Notes under the pieces: generated by a model
Told to the model about the DNA's origin: nothing
The model's input: the letters and a program-made list of their open reading frames with translations, nothing else
Database searches by the model: none
Assembly: GCA_029582165.1 (NCBI GenBank)
Contig: CM055887.1
Span: 10,313,190-10,377,189, forward strand
Length of the DNA: 64,000 nucleotides
From: Portulaca oleracea
Lineage: Eukaryota; Streptophyta; Magnoliopsida; Caryophyllales; Portulacaceae
Direction: 5' to 3'
Made by a program: the position numbers and the translations under genes
In this document: positions 1 to 11,183 of the stretch, one piece after another
How positions within the stretch are numbered: the first letter of the stretch is position 1
Layout of the letters: each line of letters starts with the position of its first letter

Positions 1-1217
1 GTACCTTGATAACCCTCTGAATTACCTAGATGATAGTACGATTGTCATCCTCAATGTGTACTTTCCTATAGCCTGCTTTTGAAGAGCATTTTGAACACCG
101 AACTTTAGAGCTATTGCTTTTGCTTGAAGAATATGTTCCGAAGATAGTTTATGTGAGTTAATATATTCGTTTAAGTCTAGGGCTTTCTTAACGTGGCTCA
201 TTTGATGACTCAGTACATGGATGTTATGAGTCCATTGGCTTTAGGAGAGAAAAATTTATTTCGTCACTCGCCTCCTCTCCTTCTGGTATTCCGGGAATCC
301 AACCCCTATTTCCCCACTCGACCCTCGTAGGGGGTCGATCAATTAAACATGCTTCCCTGACAGAGTGCTCCTCCTGCTGCAGGAGCACGGTGGACCCACC
401 AAAACAATGTCGAATGATGAACCCAACTACTACTCCTCATTGGTCGACAAAGCCATCTCAGTTAAGCTAACCCCAACCAAAATTACGTTTTTTCCCAACC
501 AATATGAGTCGTTTGCCGACGCTTGTGATGGTTAGTTTGCATCAACTAATGGTGATACATAGGGGCATGGAAAAAATTCATGGGTTGTCTCTTTGCATAG
601 TTCTTCTTCGCCCAGATGATGCTCTAAGGTGGTTGAAGATGAAATCGTTGAAGACATAGTTTGTCCTTTCTTTCTAAATGCTCCAAAAAAAAAAGGTAGG
701 TGACTCCTTTGAGTTCACAAGACAATAAAGCAATTCTAAGAGTTTGAAGGATTACGTTGCCACTAACATCTAGTGGCCAAACTATTATGGATTTTAGCTA
801 ATTGTGATCTTTGGTTGTTTTCCACAACTTGTCAGAATAATGAACATGATGAATCATATATTTAAAGCACATGGTACAAGAGGGGTCGATGTTGAGAGTT
901 TATATCTCGTTGGACTAACTTCCCTTTAACAGAATGACCAATATATAAAGAACTGCCAAAACAAGATTTTTAGATCCGATTGGAGATCAGGTTTCCAAAT
1001 CCAATTACCTTCCCATTCATTTTTTTTTTAAAAAAATAAAGTTCAACCCAAGAGACCGACTTAAAAAAAAATTCACCATTACCTGTTAGCACCATCACAC
1101 TTCGTCCTCTTCAGCGGAGGAATAGGGATGGAGAAAGCAAGTTGAACAATATTTAATGGAAGACATCCATGATTTTTGTGATGTTGCATTGATGGTCAAT
1201 AATAAAATCATGCAAAT
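1..1217. other. Intergenic, probable decayed retroelement debris
   Basis: No intact gene is visible. Around 403..530 the plus strand has a short open stretch beginning MSNDEPNYYSS. At 610..800 there are words such as PDDALRWLK that weakly resemble the gag of plant LTR retrotransposons, but stops and frame changes follow at once. I infer old retroelement sequence with low confidence. The remainder is AT-rich with no feature I can name. Confidence 0.3.
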
Positions 1218-1221
1218 TATA

Positions 1222-1431
1222 CTGTACATTGTGGTGGACCTACCTACATCAACCATATATGTTAAAATATGTCCATTTTTTGAGATGAATTTTATTAAAA
1301 ATTGATAAATTTCAAAAATATTGATGAATTTTACAATAATGTTAGTAAAATTACGATGAATTTTATAAAAATTATTGAAGAATTTATTTTGAAAATGTTA
1401 ACGACCTAGGTAGGTCCTCCATGGTATACCA
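1222..1431. mobile_element. MITE-like short inverted-repeat element
   Basis: The two ends are imperfect inverted copies of about 28 bp, each containing GGACCTACCTA. The left copy is at about 1222..1250 and the right at about 1404..1431. The interior is AT-rich and has no ORF. TA flanks both ends, but with bases this common that is weak evidence for a target duplication. The family was not identified. Confidence 0.4.
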
Positions 1432-2282
1432 TATAACAATTGATAAAATTACTAACATACATACTTTCATTAATGTCCTTACTATATAGTGGAATGGGAT
1501 CTACTAAGGGAGCATGGTGACCGCAATTGTTAGTCTAGAACTTGACTTTGGCGCCATTACCAATTTTTCAATGAATACTTTTTTTGGAGAAGTCAAAAGC
1601 CTTAGGAAGGTTTTTCCGAACCCAGCAATACTTTGATCTACTTTCATCTCCCCTTCTCTAGCATACTTTGATCTCATTTGATCTACCAAAAGGCTATACG
1701 GCTCATAAAAAAACCTTCCAAATAAGTTTATATCGGAAGGCTATGATTAGCATCTATATGTGTGTGTGTGCAGAATGCCATACGGGTCAGTGTATATCTT
1801 TCTTTCCTTACTCTCATAGAAAAAAGATTGATTTATACAAACTAATATCAGTATCATTGACACTCAAACGTTAAAAGCATATTTTACAAACTTTATCGAC
1901 TGAACTTAGTGCTCACATATAAAAACAAAACAAGTAACACTAGACTCGTATCATTGTCCTTTTAAAAATGAATTTGTTCTAATTTATACTCTTATTTCTT
2001 TTAAAATGAGTTATTTATAAAAAAAAAAATACATAACCCTGATTGGACAAAACATTAATAAGTTGTATGGACATTTATGTAATTTGTATTTATTTTAAAA
2101 TACATTGGGGGCATTTTAATATAATGAAATTTTGGACGTTAATATAATGCACCTTGGTTGTTGGACGTTAATAACTTAATATAATGAATCAAGAGATCAT
2201 TGAGACTTCATAGCTTAACATAAAAGAAAAGGTTGAATTTATAAACTATTTATCTAAAATATAAAGCAAAGCAATTGGTGCT
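1432..2282. other. AT-rich intergenic stretch
   Basis: No gene is supported; the short ORFs at 1504..1874 have no recognisable domains. At 2100..2180 the repeated words TTAATATAATG resemble the MULE-type elements found at 6486..7499, which may mean a decayed fragment of that family. Confidence 0.3.
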
Positions 2283-2603
2283 ATTGTTAACGGGACTTTT
2301 GCTTTTTGGACCCTGTATTTTGGGGGTATTTACAATTTGGACTCCCATGTTTCAAAGTTTACAATTTGGACCATATACTTTGTTTCCGGCAACATTTTGG
2401 ACATAATTAGAGGGGTCCGGCCAAAAGAGGCCTTTATTGTAGTTTGACTGATTTTTCCTTCCATAATTGCCCCTTAATAATTTATGAACTTCCAAATTTA
2501 CCCTTCTTTTATTCATAATCTCCCTCATCTCTTTCTTTCATCGCTGCTCGACTCCCCAGTGACACCATCTCCATTATCAAATCAAACCTCACCATCTCAA
2601 TTT

Positions 2604-2740
2604 GCCATTGCCAGATTAAGGGGAAGCTTTGCATACCAACTTGGAACCCAATGTCGACTTTCGAACTCGCTTCTAACTTCAAATTTGCAACCACCTGTTG
2701 GAATCGCCATTGCCAGATTAAGGGGAAGCTTTGCATACCA
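2604..2740 (+). repeat. 35-bp direct repeat inside the MULE
   Basis: The 35-bp block at 2604..2638 (beginning GCCATTGCCAGATTAAGG) recurs at 2706..2740. The duplication makes the peptide IARLRGSFAY appear twice in a short reading frame, so that frame is a by-product of the repeat rather than a protein domain. Confidence 0.85.
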
Positions 2741-3213
2741 TAAAGAGATCGAATACCACCAGAAGAGTTTGGTAAGTATAGTTGCTTCTAACTTCAAATC
2801 TGTAGAAGCTAATGAATTGAGATTTCGTTTGATTTGGTGAAGAAACCCTAAAAATTCTGAATTTTTGGACGAAATTCGACATTAACGACCAAAGAGTTCA
2901 ACTTTAAATTCTTACCAGCCATCCTTCACTGTAGCACCACCACACCATCTCTGCCCTAGATTATTTCACCATCGGTGACGGTTTTGCATCCAACGAAGGT
3001 GTCGTATCTGCTGCTACAACGCCGTTCACCGATACCGACAGGGCTGAAACGACGGTGAGATTATTGGACTTGTTGGCCAAATCGCCGTTTTCCATGGCAG
3101 ATCCCACCAAGCTTTTCTCGGTGCTTGGCGTTGGAGCCTCCACCTTCCGAAATTGATCCGCCCCCGACTTTGGAGTTGGCGAAATGGGTCTGCTCCGTGG
3201 GGCAAAAATTGCA

Positions 3214-3434
3214 GGATTCTGGGGTTGAGCTGGGACAAAACCCATAATAAATTGAAGTCTTCAATATAAGCAAATTTACGTTGGTGTTTTTAGATAGAAA
3301 TTTGGATCTTGAAAACCGGAAATCATATAATGGAATGAAAAAGGGGAAAGAAAGTGAATAAATTGAAGTCTTCAATATGCCGGATTCTGGGGTTGAGCTG
3401 GGACAAAACCCAGAATAAATTGAAGTCTTCAATA
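3214..3434 (+). repeat. ~52-bp direct repeat inside the MULE
   Basis: A block that starts GGATTCTGGGGTTGAGCTGG and runs into ATTGAAGTCTTCAATA occurs at 3214..3265 and again at 3382..3434. The tail ATTGAAGTCTTCAAT is present a third time at about 3361..3375, so there has been local duplication within the captured region. Confidence 0.8.
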
Positions 3435-3630
3435 AATGAATAAATGACATAAGGGTAAATCAGTCAGTTTATGCAATATTTTGGTCTTCACCGGAGTCAA
3501 AGTTAAGTTTGGGCTAAATTTTTTGGATCCATAAAGTATAGGGTCCAAATTGTAAACTTTGAAACATGGGGGTCCAGATTGTAAATACCCCAAAATACAG
3601 GGTCCAAAAAGCAAAAATCCCGTTGTTAAC

Positions 3631-4871
3631 TCTTTCAAGAATTTAAAGAAAAAATTTGGTAGGATTGTTCGATATTGCATTATCCAGTGAGCAAGTTACA
3701 TGCATGCATTTGACTCTAGACACATCAATTATTCTTTTTAGAGTTTTAAGAATGATAATAAAAACTATTGAATAAATTATCCATGCACAAATCAAACGGT
3801 CAAACCCATGCATCATGTTTACTAGCCAAATACCATAACATTAGAATACCGCAGACAAATCCGTTAGATTGCCAGAAAATCCAGCTACTTCATAAAGTTT
3901 TCATACGTCGTTCACAATATTTATTAGGTTGGGTTCAATATATGTGTTAATAAAATAGCCATTAATTTTTAAAAAAGTTGTACATATTCTATTTATTTTC
4001 ATTATTCTTCATTTTATTTTCGGTTTTGGTTTCAATATTTCAAATTTTGGTTTTCAAACAAAAATTATATATATATAAGAACAATAGAATAACAATTCAT
4101 CAATATTTGTTGAAAACTATGAGTACAAAATTATCAATATATACAGTTCATATATACACAGTAGATAGTGGTAGAATTTGAAATAGTTTGGAATGTTTTA
4201 ATCGAGTAAAAGTTGTATATTTGGGCTTCTTTGAATAGCATTCTACAGGAAGTTGATAATGAATTACCGATAGCTTCTCTAGTAACGTAGTACGTGTTTA
4301 ACTTTTTTCAAAAAGGAATAAAATTTGAAGATATTTTTACGAGTATTTTTCAGTTTATGAAGTGAGAAAAGGAAACTAAAAGTAGTTTGAAACAAAAGTT
4401 TAAATAGGTCAATTTTGTTGTTGATGGATTTCCCCCACCTACAAACAAGTTGGTAAACAACAAAGTATAAGAAAGAAAAGTTGAGGACCAGTCAAATAAT
4501 CGGAAATTAGGAGGATATAATTATGGAGAGGTGTAATGTATCAGTTTGACAAATACTTATACCAAAAATTAGGTTAATATTAGTACACCGTGGGATTACT
4601 CACTGGTCCATTTTGTCTTCACATTTAATTTCTGCCTTAATAGTTTATGATATGATACACAGCATGCAATGATGAATACTTTCTGTGAGGGTCATGTTTC
4701 TTCGATGCTTGCCTCCTGCAGGCGTCATGGCTTGGACTACTACATCTCTTTCTGTGGGTGCATCCAATTCTTGTCTAGATTTTGATTGAGTCTTGTCTGT
4801 AAATTAGGCATTTGCTTTGGGTCAAAAAATAGCAAAGAGAAGAGTGAAATTACGTGCTCTACAAAAAATTA
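3631..4871. other. AT-rich intergenic stretch
   Basis: No gene, RNA or transposon end is recognisable. The small ORFs at 3768..3950 and 3978..4181 are low-complexity translations of AT-rich DNA. Confidence 0.4.
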
Positions 4872-5217
4872 GCATGTACCCCCTTCGGGTGTATGATGGT
4901 TATTAATTCAACCCTAACATTTTTTAATTAATATTTAATTACTTTAAGATTTTGAACCAATTTTGTTTAACTACATTTTCTGTAAACTTAGCAACTTTTC
5001 CATTGAATGTGTGATATATGATGAAATTTATTTGCTAAAATTATCATCATTTCAGCAAATAAATTTCATTACAAATCACATACTCATCGGAAAAGTTGCT
5101 ATATTCATCAGAAAAATAGCTAAATAGAATTAGTTCAAAAGATTAGAGTGAGTAAATGTTAATTTAAAACGTCAGAGTTGGATTTATAAATGTCATAAAC
5201 CTAAAGGAGAGTACATG
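4872..5217. mobile_element. Fold-back MITE
   Basis: The whole 346 bp is one imperfect palindrome. It starts CATGTAC-CCCTTCGGGT on the left and ends as the reverse complement of CATGTACTCTCCTTTAGGT on the right. The arms continue almost to the centre, where AATTTATTTGCT and AGCAAATAAATT face each other near 5029..5070. There is no coding capacity. TA flanks the ends, but the first base is ambiguous. The transcript would form a long hairpin. Confidence 0.65.
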
Positions 5218-6476
5218 TAAGTTATCCTTACTCTTAGGTGTTTTTAAGACTTCATCATGAAAGGCCTATGTTGGACAAATACTATTTAGGGTAGTGGTTA
5301 GTGTTTCGACCGAGTCAAAACTATAATTGGACAAATATTTCGGTTAGCTAGAATTTCATGCAACGTTTAACGTATTAAGTAGCATTCTCTAGTTGATAAA
5401 GTGAACATTTAGCATTTTTTAGATTGTTTGAACAACTATCCACTATTCATTACATACATCATTATCTGCTATATAAATGACGATTTTTGCCGAACAAGGC
5501 AAATAAATATTGCTTCGATTTGAAATTTACGCTAATGATTGAAAGCTAGGGAATATACATTAACAAAACATTTGATGAATGTACTCAAAGTATGAAATGA
5601 TAGCTCTTTTAGTATTGATTTGAGAAGATCCATGAGTGATATAAATGATGAGAGAATGCATATTAGGAAGGATCTCGTCTTCCATACTCTGAAATAATGG
5701 TATATATTCAATATGCAAAGAAATTAGAGAGTTACTCGTTTGTTATCAATTAGGCTTTAGTTTGGATGAAGGTTCTATAAACGCATGCCCGTGGGTAAAA
5801 AGTCTAAGAACGAACTCAATGTACTAATTGCAGTATAAATTTTAACATTCACAAGGTGAAATCTTGCAGGTTTTACTTTGAAACCTCTATTCCAAATATT
5901 TAGAATTTGGGTAAGTTTCCAATGCACCATCATTATTTTAGAAATGTTTTCATGTCTCATAATAACCATGAATGTAGAATATAGTTCCTCTAAGAATATT
6001 TTTTTTTAAAAAAATAAAAACTGTTTCAGCTAAATCTGATTATTATTATTGTTATCTTTATAATCATCATGTGCTATTAATTAATAGGCATTAGGCCCTA
6101 TTGGATGAGATGTGGATTATGAAAATAAGTATGATTATAAATAAGGGAGGTTGCTTAAACTGGATGACTTGATAAAGTTAAAATGAAAGAAATTTAGGGG
6201 GGAAAGAGGGAAAAATAATAGCATGATATTGTTGACCTTGATGTAGAGATAGTCTGCATTATTTGTGACATAAAGTTAAATTTCATATGGGAGGGAGGGA
6301 GGGAGGGTATAAGTCTTGTTATTGGATGTCCCTCTCAAGTCAAGAAGAGGGCAGGTTTTTGATTAGGTTTCTAACACTGAATTCAGAATCTTCAATCAGG
6401 ATGTTGACCTATTTTCTCCCTCCTCTATCCCTACATTATGTTATAGGATATATTGTGCATTTAATTACATATCATT
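5218..6476. other. AT-rich intergenic stretch
   Basis: Nothing codes convincingly here. A short GGGA simple repeat lies at about 6290..6307. The ORFs at 5775..5969 (minus) and 6287..6502 (plus) show no known domain. Confidence 0.4.
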
Positions 6477-6485
6477 TAAATAAAA

Positions 6486-6912
6486 GGATCTTTGAACAAT
6501 AATACATTGAACTTATGGGTTATTGAACAATAATGTGCTGAACTTTTTTTTTGGACTCTAATATACTGAATTTTGAGGGTATTGAACAATAATATACTCA
6601 GAATAATTTCGGGGATGGTTGACGTGGTGAAGATCCTATTTTGAGGTGTCATTTTTCTTTTTTTTTTCAGAAAAAATTTTTGTCATGTAAGAAAATACAC
6701 ATAAGCATGACGACTAATATATTCTTTCTGGAAAAAAAGAAAAACAACACTTAAAAGTAGAGCCGCCAGCATGTTAACCACCACCAGAATTGTTCCGGAT
6801 GCATTATTGTCCAATACCCTCAAAGTTCAGTGTACATATTAGAGTCCAAAAAAAAGTTCGTGCATTATTGTCCAATACCCCTAAAGTCCAGTGGATTATC
6901 GTCCAATAATCC
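6486..6912. mobile_element. MULE-type MITE with perfect 9-bp target duplication
   Basis: Ends of about 130-150 bp are inverted copies built from the words TATTGRACAATAAT and ACTGAACTTT. The element is flanked on both sides by an identical 9-bp direct repeat, TAAATAAAA (6477..6485 and 6913..6921), the size made by Mutator-superfamily transposases. It is only 427 bp long and has no ORF, so it is non-autonomous. It is a sister of the element starting 29 bp to the right. Confidence 0.78.
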
Positions 6913-6941
6913 TAAATAAAATAAAACATACATTTTTTTAA

Positions 6942-7499
6942 GGATTTTTGGATGCTAATATAATGAACTTTTGGGGTATTGGACAATAATTCACTGAACT
7001 TTGACCTTAGAAAATAATGCACTGAACTTTGATGGGTGTTAAACAATAATGCACTCGAAACAATTTCGATAGTGGCTGACTTGATGGCGATCTTATGGGG
7101 CGGGTCGAAACGATAAATTGGCTAAATAATATCTAAATTTATGACATGTCAGCTAATCTACACAAGCAAAGGTGATTTTATACAACTACAACAAAAATCT
7201 CTCAGCGAAAACATGTTTAAGAAAATGTGATTTTATGTTTTTTTTTTCTCTTTTCAAAATTGATTCTCTTTGTTTATGTGTGGATTAGCTGACATGTCAT
7301 AAATTTAAATATTTTTGGGTCCATTCATCACCTCCAATTGCTAAGTAGGATGATCACCGAGTTAGCCACTACCGGAATCGTTTTGGGTGCATTATTGTTC
7401 AACACCCCTAAAGTACACTGTATTATTGTCTAAGGTTAAAGTTCAGTATATTATTGTCCAACAACCCAAAAGTTCAGTATATTAGCATCCAAAAACCCT
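6942..7499. mobile_element. Second MULE-type MITE of the same family
   Basis: The terminal inverted repeats start GGNTTTTTGGATGCTAATAT and continue with the TATTGGACAATAAT and ACTGAACTTT words of the left neighbour. The arms reach inward to about 7110 and 7355. The flanks are the low-complexity TTTTTTTAA (6933..6941 and 7500..7508), compatible with a 9-bp duplication but weak evidence on its own. There is no coding capacity. Confidence 0.7.
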
Positions 7500-7508
7500 T
7501 TTTTTTAA

Positions 7509-8030
7509 AAAAAAATAAAATATTTGTATATAATTCTATACCCGTTCAAAACTTGTTATGTGACTCATGCAAGTGTATGTATAACATTAGAAGTACACCA
7601 GAGAGACATTCGTGAATGAGGTAAGGTTGTCTATATTTAAATTTCCTCAAAACCCGCGTTAGCGGAACAATATTAGGGTTGGTTGGTTTTGATGACCCAT
7701 TTAATATATATTAAAAGACATCATATCAATTATCAATATGTGTTTCTGAATTTGTAATTTCGAGATAATTACATTTTACCAAATAATTGGAGCAGTGAAA
7801 GCTCTCTCAAAACAATATTTTATTACCAATATGCAAAACTTCAACCCTAAATCTTCTAGTTTAATGTAATGACTAATTTAAAGCCACTTAATCCTACAAA
7901 TTCCATGTAATTTAAACTGCTGATCCTGGTGAGTATAACTTTTTTTAAAAAATAATACTTATGACAATAATGATGATAATGCTGCTGATGATGATGATAA
8001 TGATGATAATTGGTTTCCTAAAACAATTAA
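7509..8030. other. AT-rich intergenic stretch
   Basis: No feature is supported. A short GAT/GATAAT-rich simple-sequence patch lies at about 7965..8010. Confidence 0.4.
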
Positions 8031-8038
8031 AATAGAAT

Positions 8039-8212
8039 CAGTGGCAGATCTAGGTTTTTTGATTAGGGGTGGCCAATATACTGATATATTTATCCGATAC
8101 ACATAAAATCTGTAATTTTTTTATCTCAAATTATACCAAAACTCTAAAAAAAAAAAAGGTTTACCGATGGCCGTGGTCACCCCATGCAGGACTAGGCTGG
8201 GATCCGCCACTG
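8039..8212. mobile_element. hAT-type MITE
   Basis: The 174-bp element has terminal inverted repeats CAGTGGCAGATCTAG and its partner ending GGGATCCGCCACTG. The 8-bp flanks match at 7 of 8 positions (AATAGAAT at 8031..8038, AATAAAAT at 8213..8220). CAGTGGCGGA-type termini with an 8-bp duplication fit the hAT superfamily. The small ORF across it (8069..8341) is not a gene. Confidence 0.72.
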
Positions 8213-8567
8213 AATAAAATGATGCCTAGCTATAAATATCTGTCCCTCGCGCTGCATCTTTTTGAAATATATTATGGTCATTTTAATTATTGCAAGTATA
8301 TAATTAATGTTGATATAGAACTAATCTATATGTACAAATAATTTTAAAGGGGACATCAAAAATATTTAAAGGATTATCCTTGTGATAATATGTGTGCATA
8401 TAAGAAGTACAAAGATGTAGTATAAAGAAATCAACCAGAAAAAATTTCTTGTATTCCACATGGCTTTTTCACCTAAAACATGTAGGAGTATTTTACAAAG
8501 CAAATAATATAATTCACGACGTACTTAATAAAAATTACCACGATAACTAGATAATTGGGGAATATCT

Positions 8568-8962
8568 TGTTAGGATCAAAGAGTACTCAAGCAAAACACA
8601 AACAATAGGAAATAATAGCAGAAAAAAAATAAGAAATTTGACACTAGGATTTTAACGTGGAAAAAACCCAAAGCGGGAAAAAAAACCACGGAATCGATGC
8701 ACTAGTAATATGAGGATTACAATACAAGGTTGTGTTTCTATCTATCTCACTTGATCTCAGGGATACAAAATAGGGAGAACCTGAACCCCTATATATACTA
8801 GAGAAACATAAGAGGAACTAGGTTAACAATAACTGAAAACCCTAAAAAACTTGCCGCTCAAAAATATAACACACATATGGGCCTTTGGACGAAGCCCATC
8901 AAGGTAACGCAGCCTGTGTTTTCTTCCTTCTTCGTTCCTCAGTTTGGTCTTCACACCCAACA
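8568..8962 (-). repeat. Copia 3' LTR
   Basis: This 395-bp LTR lies at the left in window coordinates and is the 3' LTR because the element reads on the minus strand. It begins TGTTAGGATC and ends CACACCCAACA. It abuts the polypurine tract at 8963. A TATATATAG-like box occurs at about 8790..8800 on the minus strand. It aligns over its full length with 13008..13399. Confidence 0.96.
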
Positions 8963-8973
8963 ATCTCCCACTT
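8963..8973 (-). other. Copia polypurine tract
   Basis: Read on the minus strand, the bases next to the 3' LTR are AAGTGGGAGAT, a purine-rich run directly followed by the LTR start TGTTGGG. This is the usual plus-strand priming site of plant copia elements. Confidence 0.85.
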
Positions 8974-9041
8974 GGAGACCAAACCTCAATCATCCTCAAC
9001 TTTCACCACAAGTTCTCCTAGTCCATCGACTGACCTCCTTA

Positions 9042-9476
9042 TTAGTCAGAGAAGCCTACTGAGGCCATACAGAGCCTCAGTTTCCCAACATCCACTGGCT
9101 TGGTTAGCATGTCAGTCGGGTTCTTACTGCCTGCGATCTTCTCGAGTTTCACTTCACCACTTTCCACCAAGTTTCGAATGAAGTGATATCTCCTTCTAAT
9201 ATGCTTTGTCCTTGAGTGTAACACCGGATTTTTCGTTAGTTGAATGGCACTCTGGCTGTCACAATGAAGAACACCATCCTGCCCCTGGTCAAGAACCTCC
9301 AAGAAATCCTGCAGCCATATCATTTCTTTGTCTGCCTCGGACAGAGCAATATATTCTGATTCTGTAGTTGACATAGCAATACACTTCTGTAATCTTGACA
9401 TCCAACTGATTGCCGAGCCACCAAGAGTGAACACATAGCCTGTTGTACTCTTGCTCGTATCGAAATCCCCACTCAA
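9042..9476 (-). pseudogene. Copia RNase H segment
   Basis: This is the C-terminal part of the copia polyprotein. Visible motifs are [27 protein letters not shown] and [14 protein letters not shown], in the order expected for copia RNase H. The frame ends at a stop 79 bp from the 3' LTR, a normal end. The first RNase H aspartate motif (DADLSGD) lies just upstream at about 9470..9495, in this frame but cut off from the RT segment. The ORF is open over 144 codons and separated from the RT segment by frameshifts, so it is a piece of a broken polyprotein. Confidence 0.93.
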
Positions 9477-9496
9477 ATCAGCATCTACATAACCTT

Positions 9497-10249
9497 TCAG
9501 ATCAAGGTTAGTTCGCGAACATAAGACAATAATGAGAGGTACCTTTCAAATACCTCAATGACCATTTCCAGACTTCGGTGTGATTTCCCCGGATTGGACA
9601 TGAAGCAGGACACCGCTCCCACTGCAAAAGAAATATCCGGTCTCGTGCAGACCATGGCGTACATCAAACTCCCAACTGCTGAAGCATAAGGAACTCTAGC
9701 CATGTATTCTTTCTCCTCCTTGGTTCTGGGTTGTTGTTCTTTAGATAATTTGAGATGGTTCGCCATAGAGTGCCCTAGGTTTTGAATCACCACACCGAAC
9801 CTCTCTAGCACTGTTGATGTAGTCCTCTGAGACGACCTCAAAACTCCTTTGTCCCTGTCTCTAGTAATCCTCATGCCAAGGATTTGATTTGCAGCACCCA
9901 AATCCTTCATCTCAAACTCTTTGGACATCCTCTCCTTAAGCCCGGTAATCTCCTTCATGCTTGCTCCTGCAATCAACATATCATCCACATAGAGAAGTAG
10001 AATAATGTAAGAGTTAGGAAGGCTCTTATAATAACAACATTGATCCTTATCACTCCTCTTGAACCCATTGTTGCACATGAAGGTGTCAAACTTGATATAC
10101 CATTGCCTTGGAGCCTGTTTCAACCCATATAGACTTTTTCGAAGTCTACATACCAAGTGTTCCTTCCCTGGAACTTCATATCCCTCAGGTTGCTTCATAT
10201 ACAAGTCCTCCTCCAAATCTCCATACAAGAAGGCTGTTTTTACATCCAT
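9497..10249 (-). pseudogene. Copia reverse transcriptase segment
   Basis: The segment contains the hallmarks of copia RT in order: MDVKTAFLYGDLEEDLYM, the SLYGLKQAPRQWY helix region, the catalytic LLLYVDDMLIAG box with its paired aspartates, and MKDLGAANQILGM. It then has the connection motif ASAVGSLMYAMVCTRPDISFAV. The frame is lost near 9540, where the normal WIFRYLKGT-type sequence is split over other frames, so two frameshifts separate RT from RNase H. The upstream frameshift is near 10265..10275, just before QMDVKTA. The core active site is intact in sequence although the polyprotein is not. Confidence 0.94.
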
Positions 10250-11183
10250 CTGCTCCAGATGTAAATTTCCACTGCACCATACTAAGGACTATTCTAACAG
10301 TGGTTAGTTTCACAACAGGAGAGAAAATCTCGTTATAATCAATACCTTCCTTTTGTGAAAATCCCTTAACCACTAATCGAGCCTTGTACCTCACAACACC
10401 ATTAGGCTCATTCTTGATCCTGAAAACCCATTTATTCAACAAGGCTTTCTTTCCTGCAGGCAACCTGGTTAGTTCCCAAGTTTTGTTTTTCTCAAGTGAG
10501 GCATTCTCATCATCTATTGCCTGCTCCCACTTGGAACGATCCTTAACCTGCATAGCTTCAGTATAGGATTCTGGCTCACCAGCATCTGTCAGTAATAAAT
10601 AATGCAAAGATGGAGAATATCTTTCAGGTGCATTACCTCTGGTAGCCCTCATGGATCTCCTCACAGTGGGTGGTGGAGTTTGTTCATCATCACTAGAGCT
10701 TTCAGCCAACTCTAGTGGATCAGGTTCTTCAGCAGCCTGATCAGTATTCTGTGGAACTTCTTGTGATGCCTCTGTCTCCATTGTTTTCATCTCCGGTGCA
10801 CCATCAGAAAACTTGACAGTTTCTGGCTCCATCACCTTTGCTCCCACTAACTCCTTGTTTCCTGAGTCACTTGATGCCTGCTAGTCTTTATATAACAGAT
10901 TCTCATTAAAGACTACATCACAGTGTCCCAACATCTTCTTACCATCCCACAGCATGTATCCAAAAGCATCAGTCCCATAGCCAACTAAAAAACACTTCTT
11001 GGACTTAGGATCCAATTTATCACGCTTGTCAGGATCAGTCATCACATAAGCAGTACAACCAAAAATACGAAGAAAGGAGTAATCAACTTTCTTACCACCC
11101 CATACCTCCTCAGGTACCTTCAAATCTAAAGGAAGCGGACTCACGTTGATTAGGTATCTTCTTTGTGTTCTTATACGCCACAT
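10185..11183 (-). pseudogene. Copia integrase C-terminus and RT N-terminus, one in-frame stop
   Basis: One frame covers the region downstream of the integrase core. It includes PEEVWGGKKVDYSFLRIFGC, DKRDKLDPKSKKCFLVGYG and VVFNENLLYKD, then an in-frame TAG at 10881..10883. It continues through the linker into RT words EAMQVKDRSKWEQAIDDE, NKWVFRIK and ARLVVKGFSQKEGIDY. The stop plus the frameshift at the right end (near 11175, where the integrase tail changes frame) disable the polyprotein. The frame closes at 10185 after overlapping the next RT segment. Confidence 0.92.

Larger units (their letters stand above)
2292..3621. mobile_element. Mutator-like (MULE) non-autonomous element with ~90-bp TIRs
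   Basis: The first and last ~90 bp (2292..2382 and 3531..3621) are inverted copies starting GGGAYTTTTGCTTTTTGGACC. They are flanked by a 9-bp duplication matching at 8 of 9 positions (ATTGTTAAC at 2283..2291, GTTGTTAAC at 3622..3630). Long TIRs plus a 9-bp duplication are the MULE signature. There is no transposase. The interior is richer in GC at 2930..3240 and has short coding-like stretches on the plus strand (for example RLLDLLAKSPFSMADPTKLF), which suggests a captured host gene fragment (Pack-MULE). The source gene was not recognised. Confidence 0.8.

Noticed and set aside
2484..2840. 118-codon ORF inside the MULE
   Set aside because: Its repeated peptide comes from a 35-bp direct DNA repeat, and the minus strand is open in the same place; no domain.
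6286..6310. G-quadruplex promoter motif
   Set aside because: A short GGGA simple repeat with no gene downstream; nothing links it to regulation.
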